From Isoetes taiwanensis (Eukaryota > Streptophyta > Lycopodiopsida > Isoetales > Isoetaceae), in contig JAJEKV010000003.1 in assembly GCA_021234155.1 (NCBI GenBank), positions 10,106,413 to 10,170,412 of the forward strand: 64,000 bases of DNA, written 5' to 3'. The notes under the pieces were generated by a model. The model was not told the origin of the DNA, did no database searches, and saw only the letters and a program-made list of their open reading frames with translations. A program made the position numbers and the translations under genes. Below are positions 58,641 to 64,000 of the stretch, piece after piece (the first letter of the stretch is position 1; the number at the start of each line of letters is the position of its first letter).

Positions 58641-59449
58641 GGTACCGGGCCGAGAAGAGGAAGCCGATGAGACGCTGATGCGTAACCGCTAAAAATAGCT
58701 TAACTCCCAACCGTAAGGGCATAAGGCCGCATGCATGCACGCAAGACATGCATGCTCGCCTATTCTAGAATGTCGATCCGATGTCCTGATCGATGGGATT
58801 GTCTTTATAAAGATCCACAAAACGGACGATAAGTTTCAATAAAAGAGCATTTTAGATGTATTTTTTTTCGAAAAAACCTAAGATGGGACAGCTTTGAGAT
58901 TTAGGCCTATATGAGTCTCAAAATGCATGTTTCATTCATCTTCTTTACATAGATTACCTACCCAAATTCCACGAAGTTGCACAACTCGATTGGCAATTTA
59001 GATGTATTTTTTAGTAAAACCAACCTAAGATGGGAGAGTTTGAGATTTAAAGGATCTATATGGAAGTGAGAATTTTAAAGGCATGTCGGGCCTCTACGTA
59101 AAGTTGTAACTTCCATTGACCACCTAATTCCAAACTCTTTCTTTGCCTCCTAGCCCCGATAAATATGCGGATTATGCCACCGGCTTACCCACAAAAATGT
59201 AACGAGAGGCACGAAATGTTTCATGTCCTAATTTTTTGATCTACAAGAGAAACGGGTCCAAGGTACCTACAACTTTTTCATTTCTTTCTAAAGTTGCCCT
59301 TGCCACCAAGAGTGCATTGGCGCCCATTAGTCTTAAAAGCCCCTTTTAGTTGTAATAAAACCACCACCAATGTATTTTATCTCACAATTTTTTCAATCCA
59401 CGAGTTTCCCTGCTCAATCCCATATGAGCTCTTTTTTATCTTGGTGGAA
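58641..59449. repeat. Duplicated segment (matches about 31560-32328)
   Basis: Near-identical to copy 1. No gene is recognised. Confidence 0.65.
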
Positions 59450-60040
59450 ATAGATAAAGATAAAGATAAAATTTTTAACGTCCTACTGAAAGCTCCCGAG
59501 CTTATGGGACTAAACAATACAAAGGGCGAAGCCCAAACTAGGGACTCAAACCCCAACCCAAAAGCAAAGAAAGGGCATAAGCCCGCATGTAAGAAGACAT
59601 GGGAACTAAACCCCTTACGTAACATAGCAACTAAAGCAAAACCAAATATAACAAAACCAAGACGGGGTAGGCAATTAACTCAACCAAGGGTTGGTAGGCC
59701 ACCGGGTCGGTAAATAAGTTCCCGAGCCTCCCCGATAAACCGCCCATTTTGCCGGAGCCTCGCCTCCAACCTTGCATAGCTCATCACGCCGCCGAAGTTA
59801 ATCGAATCATGAGAGGTCCTCTTGCACCGAAAAGAGAGTGCCCTTCAAGTGGCTCCTATGTCAGAAAATATACAACCTATCCCGGATGTTGAAAATGTAC
59901 CGTAAAGATGGCGTGGCCTATCGTGCCGGTGGGGTACCCACTCTTTGGGCAAGAAAAGTTCGTGGGCTCAATATGCATGATGTCCCCAGAAGAAGTGTGC
60001 AACTACATCGCAAGATGTGAACCGACGACGCCGCCTCGAC
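59450..60040 (-). mobile_element. Half-LINE element, minus strand, copy 2 of 32329-32945
   Basis: Same (TTTATC)n tail and ORF1 remnant as copy 1, with the frame broken at CTG/CAG-type sites. Confidence 0.7.
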
Positions 60041-60356
60041 CGACGAGGCGCAGTTCAAATGCCGATTGCCCGGCTGGGTCCGAACCCAAGCAATAGAGGC
60101 TAAATAATTGCTCTAAACAAATGCATGAAAGTAACCCAAGACAAGGTGCTATCAAAGCCGATAGGCAAGTTTGTAGAGAATCACCAAGCATTGGGCCAAG
60201 AGTTAAAAAGATGGTCCTCTTAGTGAAGGTTATTATAATTCCGCAAAGTTATATCAATGGGTTGTGCACAACAATGTATTTGGTGTGCAAGCAAAATATG
60301 TTATTACTTGAACATTAACGCGCGAGATAGTAAATCATTTTATATATGATCTCCAT
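60041..60356. repeat. Duplicated segment (matches 32946-33240)
   Basis: No gene is seen. It ends at the half-LINE 5' junction. Confidence 0.6.
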
Positions 60357-62078
60357 TACGCTTAGGTCTTCCCAATCATTTAAGGTTTTTCCTTAGGCGC
60401 CACCGCCAACCATCTAGGCGCCCCAAATACAACACAAACAAAGAAACAACAGAACACACACACAAGCACTCCAAGATCACGCGATCCGATCTAGTCTGCT
60501 CCGTGACTAATCTACCAAAGACCGCCAAAGCGTTAGATCCCAGCCAACTTCTCCGCCATGCCGTATTCGTTTGCTTAGTCATATCATGATCCTTTTTCCG
60601 GGTTCGAAAGATTTAGCTCCCGCACAAGCTTCGCCAAGACCTTTCCTAACCCCAAATTTGGTCTACCCACAGCCACGACTTGGCTAGCCATCGATTCCTC
60701 GCAACAACGACTACAACGACCCCAAGAACAGTATCCTACGCTTTTTTCTCGGCTTTGATTCCCATTCCGATTTTCCAAGTCGGCTCCCCTCGGCCGCGCT
60801 AACAAACTCACTTCACATTAAGTCTAATATCCGCCTCATGGCCCAAATCCTACCTTTTGCCTCTTGTCGGGTTCTTTTGCTCTAGATTGGCCCTCAATCT
60901 TCCTCTACTAGAGTTTTCACACGGCCTCTTTTGTCGAAGGGGCGCTCCTTTGTTCATAATTGGTATATACACATTTCAATTTGATCTGGTATCCGTGTGC
61001 TTTGTCTTTTGCTTGATCTCTAGGTTGCATCACTTTGGGCTCTTTAGATTGGCTTTCGGTCTTTTTATATGGCTAAGCCGCAGTACCAGAACTTCACCGG
61101 GATGTGGAACTTCTCCATGTCACATGGCTTGAACATTTCCCGCCCCGAAGTCCGATCTCATATCAAAGACGCTTCACTTCGTGCAAGGATCCTTCCGCTT
61201 GCCCTCATCGGACCAAAGATCTTCTTCCTGACACCTTTGCACGCATCTCTTTGCAAGTCCGACGATTTCCTTCAAGATAAGCTTTGTTCCGTGATACTAA
61301 ATTTGCTTTTTACTCCTCGATGTTGAAAACACGTAACCGAGAGCGCATGCACCGCTGACGGGTGCAAAACAGGGTCCCGTGAGGGATAACGGTGTGGAGA
61401 TGATGATAAAGGTCGGGTGGCATGCAAGCACATGATCATAGTGGCATGCCTGATAAGGACCATGGGAGGATGCAGCAGCAGACCACTCACCGATAGCAAA
61501 GGGACAAAAGCTTGAATTTGGCGATCGTAGGGCATGCTGCAGGGCAAATCTCACTTTGATGTAGAAGAGGCAGCCAACTTCTTCACGCATGTTATGTACA
61601 TTCGTAGGCCCGCCATTGTTACAAAGACGCAGGTTGGGGCTCGTGAGGTCCGACCGACCTCGCCATATCATCGCCCGGGGCTAATAGCCCACAGATGTGT
61701 TGTATGTCCTTCAAAGATGGAAGTCATTTAAAAGACACCCACTTCTCGATTCAAGAAGATCTCTCTCCGCTTCAAATTTACTGCATCTACGACAGAATTG
61801 TGTAGCGTGGCGAGAGGCCCTACTGGGCAAAGAAAAGTGGGCAAGTATCGAGGAGGTACAAAGAATCATCCGAGACCAAAGGCCCCGTAACCCATGGTTT
61901 GGGTACACTTAGCTCATGTGCACGCGTTTAGATACTTATTATCATTTTTGTTGTGTTTTTCTTTATGTTGATATTCTTCACTCTTTTTGTTATCACATCG
62001 CTCACGCCCCATCTTTTTGTATTGGGTCCCATAACCCCGATTGGGTTCTCGTGGACGTAAAAATTTCTATCTATCTTA
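60357..62078 (+). mobile_element. Longest half-LINE element (about 1.7 kb)
   Basis: The 5' end (CGCTTAGGTCTTCCCA) also starts a second copy at 63703, which fixes the boundary. It holds a 5' region with GGCGCC words, ORF1 start at 61069 (MAKPQYQNFTGMWNF), a damaged C-terminal domain (about 61560-61912, HIIVxF region changed; KWASIEEVQRIIRDQRP kept), then the LINE 3' end (GTATTGGGTCCCATAACC, TCGTGGACG, CTATCTATC). There is no endonuclease or reverse transcriptase. At 1.7 kb it is far shorter than the 5.46 kb LINE with which it shares its end. Confidence 0.75.
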
Positions 62079-62299
62079 AGGAATTTTTTTTTTATTGGGT
62101 CCAGAGTTTAGATGTTCGTGATGTTTGAACCGAATGACACATGATGAAAATATAATTCATGATGCATTATAACCATGCATAAACTTTTGTTGCTTCTTGA
62201 TATGCTATGGGAGTTTTGCCATTATAATATCAATGCTATAAATATTTGTCGTTACGTACATTTAAATTCCTCTTTATGCTTTTTTTACAAGGTATATTC
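62079..62299. repeat. Duplicated flank (matches 34685-34910)
   Basis: Ends with GGTATATTC (62291-62299), the left copy of a 9-bp target duplication. Confidence 0.7.
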
Positions 62300-62516
62300 C
62301 CCCCTGCACTTATACATAAGGGGGTATGGCATCCGCTCGAGGGTAGCAAAAACCCTTGTATACGCAATTTAAAAGGCAATTTGACCCTCTTCGTATAGAT
62401 ATTGCTCCAAATCGTGCCTAAAACACCCCTAACGCTTTAAGTATACGTGACACGAAATGGTCCAAAACACCCTCCGCTGAACTCTCATGGGTTATAATGA
62501 TTAAAGGTGAATCCCC
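62300..62516. mobile_element. 217-bp insertion flanked by 9-bp direct repeats
   Basis: GGTATATTC occurs at 62291-62299 and 62517-62525, while every other copy of this repeat has it once (e.g. 34907). A 9-bp duplication is typical of Mutator-like elements. No convincing terminal inverted repeat is visible; the left end starts CCCCCTGCACTT with a nearby GGGGG that could pair locally. Confidence 0.65.
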
Positions 62517-63702
62517 GGTATATTCAAGTATTTTGTTAGCAATGCAAATAGATGTTATGTTTAACGATTTGAATGTGTGACTTTTATGTGTGACTTTTAT
62601 GTGGATTAACAATTCCATCATGGGGTATATTGGAATACATCTTTTTGGTTTGATCATACCTCATCAGTTCAATCACAAACTCTTACTCGATAGATTTTTA
62701 AATACATATGTTATACTTTTCCTTTTTGTATGTTGCCTTAATTGTATCATTCAATGCAAATCCACTAAGTCACAAAGGTGAGATGTTTTTTTAAAAAGAA
62801 TTCGTTGATAAATCGTAGCGATATAGGCACACCACATGTCCGGGACCTACATACTTAACAAGTTTCCAAACCATTCCAAAAATAGTTTGATATTTCTGCC
62901 ACACAATAGTTCTTGCTCTTAACACTAGAGTTGTCTCGAGGACCTATTTGCATTGATCAATCTATATGGGCCTCAATCCCTTTTCTATATTAAGGACTAA
63001 TCCTTCATGATACTTGTGAGATTTTAAATATAAACCGCTTTGAATTGTAAGATGAACTCGTTGTACCACCATATTCAATATCAAAATAAAATTCTTACCG
63101 CCCAAGAATCACTATATCTAGAAACCATCTTATATCCATGATACCTCGAATTAGAATAATAATGTCAATGTATTACTATTTTCAATAACAATAGATACTA
63201 AATACTATTCATCTTTTCTAAATGCATCTCTCCAAGAGAGAGAGTCATATGAATTTTCAAAATTTTGACTCGTGGGGACCCAAATGGGTCTATAAAGAAT
63301 TTTTGAACTTCAAACTTAGATCATGACATATCTTATAGGATATTCCACCTAGAGGCTTCATGCCATCCACTTTAAAGGAAGATGGGGTCAAACAACCATA
63401 TTTTGACCCCATCCGATCAATGGAGAAAAAGACATTCCGCTTAGAATCTAGTTATAATATAAGAAATTTTAGTTGAAGACACGCACACATCATCTCCACC
63501 ATTGATCAATCAAATCCTCGACCGTCCGATTTAGGGCTCCATTGAAGACACACGCTTATAACATTATAATATAAGATAAATATTTGCCGTTACGGTACAT
63601 TTAAATTCTCTTTGAGTTTTTTTACAAGGTATATTCAAGTATTTTGTTAGCAATGCAAATAGATGTTATGTTTAAGGATTTGAATGTGTGACTTTTATGT
63701 GT
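62517..63702. repeat. Repeat continuation with ~1 kb insertion
   Basis: Up to about 62596 it matches 34907-34980. About 62597-63570 is unrelated AT-rich sequence without recognised genes. It includes a phrase near 63510-63570 similar to 25600-25690. From about 63571 to 63702 the repeat (TTTGCCGTTACG ... GACTTTTATGTG) occurs again. Confidence 0.5.
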
Positions 63703-64000
63703 ACGCTAGGTCTTCCCACCGCTTCTGGTTTTTCCTTAGGCTTCACCGCTTAACCATCTAGGCGCCTTCCAAATAACACAAAGCAAAGAAACAGCTAGAA
63801 CACACACAAGCACGGCATCACGCGATCCGACTAGTCTAGCCTCATTCCCTATTAAAGACCGCCAAAGCGTAGATCCCAGCTCCCAACTTCTCCGCCATGC
63901 TGTGTATTCGTGTTGCTTAGTCATATCATGATCCTTTTCTTTCCGTTCAGATTTAGCCCCTCGCACAAGCTTCACAAGACCTTTCCTAACCCTCTAAATT
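63703..64000 (+). mobile_element. Half-LINE 5' end, cut by the window
   Basis: CTAGGTCTTCCCA, TTTTTCCTTAGGC, AACCATCTAGGCGCC, CACGCGATCCGA and CTTCTCCGCCATGC match 60357-60660 in order. The empty site in copy 1 is near 34981. Confidence 0.7.

Larger units (their letters stand above)
47725..63700. repeat. Copy 2 of a large duplication (partner of 1-35000)
   Basis: Blocks collinear with copy 1: 47725-47950 with 1-221; 47951-51230 with 5686-8948; 51231-57740 with 25855-31700; 58640-60350 with 31560-33240; about 60890-62600 with 33486-34980. Copy 2 lacks the LINE (222-5685) and the 16.9 kb element, and gains insertions at 54738, 57740-58640, 62300 and about 62597. Differences concentrate at CTG/CAG words. 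The 47.7 kb offset at its start implies a tandem or near-tandem segmental duplication whose left end is outside the window. Confidence 0.85.

Noticed and set aside
47725-63700. CHG-methylation-driven deamination as the cause of the copy differences
   Set aside because: Deamination would leave TTG, TAG, CTA or CAA in place of CTG/CAG. The observed replacements are mostly CCG, TCG, CGT and length changes, so ordinary 5mC decay does not explain them.
1-64000. Search for CRISPR arrays, prokaryotic operons, rRNA genes and organellar DNA
   Set aside because: No regularly spaced short repeats with unique spacers, no ribosome-binding-site-linked gene runs, and no rRNA- or plastid-like blocks were noticed.

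Overview
This looks like repeat-rich nuclear DNA from a land plant. Genes have GT-AG introns, coding density is very low, and there are CACTA-type, Ty3/gypsy, Ty1/copia and LINE relics, plant telomere-type TTTAGGG words, and fragments of plant-type nuclear gene families. The LINE reverse transcriptase (FGLYIDRLE, FVDF..KAFDTVP) and its L1-type ORF1 C-terminal domain remind me more of elements from mosses, lycophytes or ferns than of typical angiosperm LINEs; that is inference from memory. No bacterial or organellar gene, rRNA, tRNA or CRISPR array was found.

Layout. (1) 1-8945: left part of 'copy 1' of a large duplication, holding a ~5.46 kb degenerate LINE (222-5685) and a Ty3/gypsy fragment (about 7400-8540). 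(2) 8949-25854: a 16.9 kb block bounded by inverted repeats starting CACAAGG and by a 3-bp TTG duplication. It is absent from the second copy, so it is a mobile element of CACTA/EnSpm type. It carries a five-exon gene on the minus strand (SAM-like domain plus a DUF8039-like domain), a degenerate plus-strand gene with two CxCxxC fingers, an ABCB transporter pseudogene, a Ty1/copia relic and a 674-bp tandem repeat. (3) 25855-37500: copy 1 resumes, with LINE-derived elements that keep ORF1 sequence joined straight to a LINE 3' end, plus a repeat carrying a conserved 70-aa frame. (4) 37500-47724: fragments of a WD40 protein gene, a DEAH-box helicase gene, a lone CACTA end, and a degenerate, possibly methyltransferase-like coding region. 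(5) 47725-64000: 'copy 2' of the duplication (offset 47.7 kb at its start). It lacks the LINE and the 16.9 kb element but has its own insertions: a 618-bp inverted-repeat element packed with CAGACGC words, a LINE zinc-finger fragment, a 217-bp insert with a 9-bp duplication, and a fuller half-LINE.

Two points affect everything else. Comparing the copies gives filled and empty sites, which is the strongest evidence here for element boundaries. Differences between the copies fall strikingly on CTG/CAG words (changed to CCG, TCG, CGT and the like) while flanking bases stay identical. That pattern resembles motif-specific sequencing error at CHG-methylated sites more than ordinary mutation, so many frameshifts in copy 2, and probably in the LINE, may not be real.

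Apart from the two genes inside the 16.9 kb element, nothing here looks like an intact functional gene.
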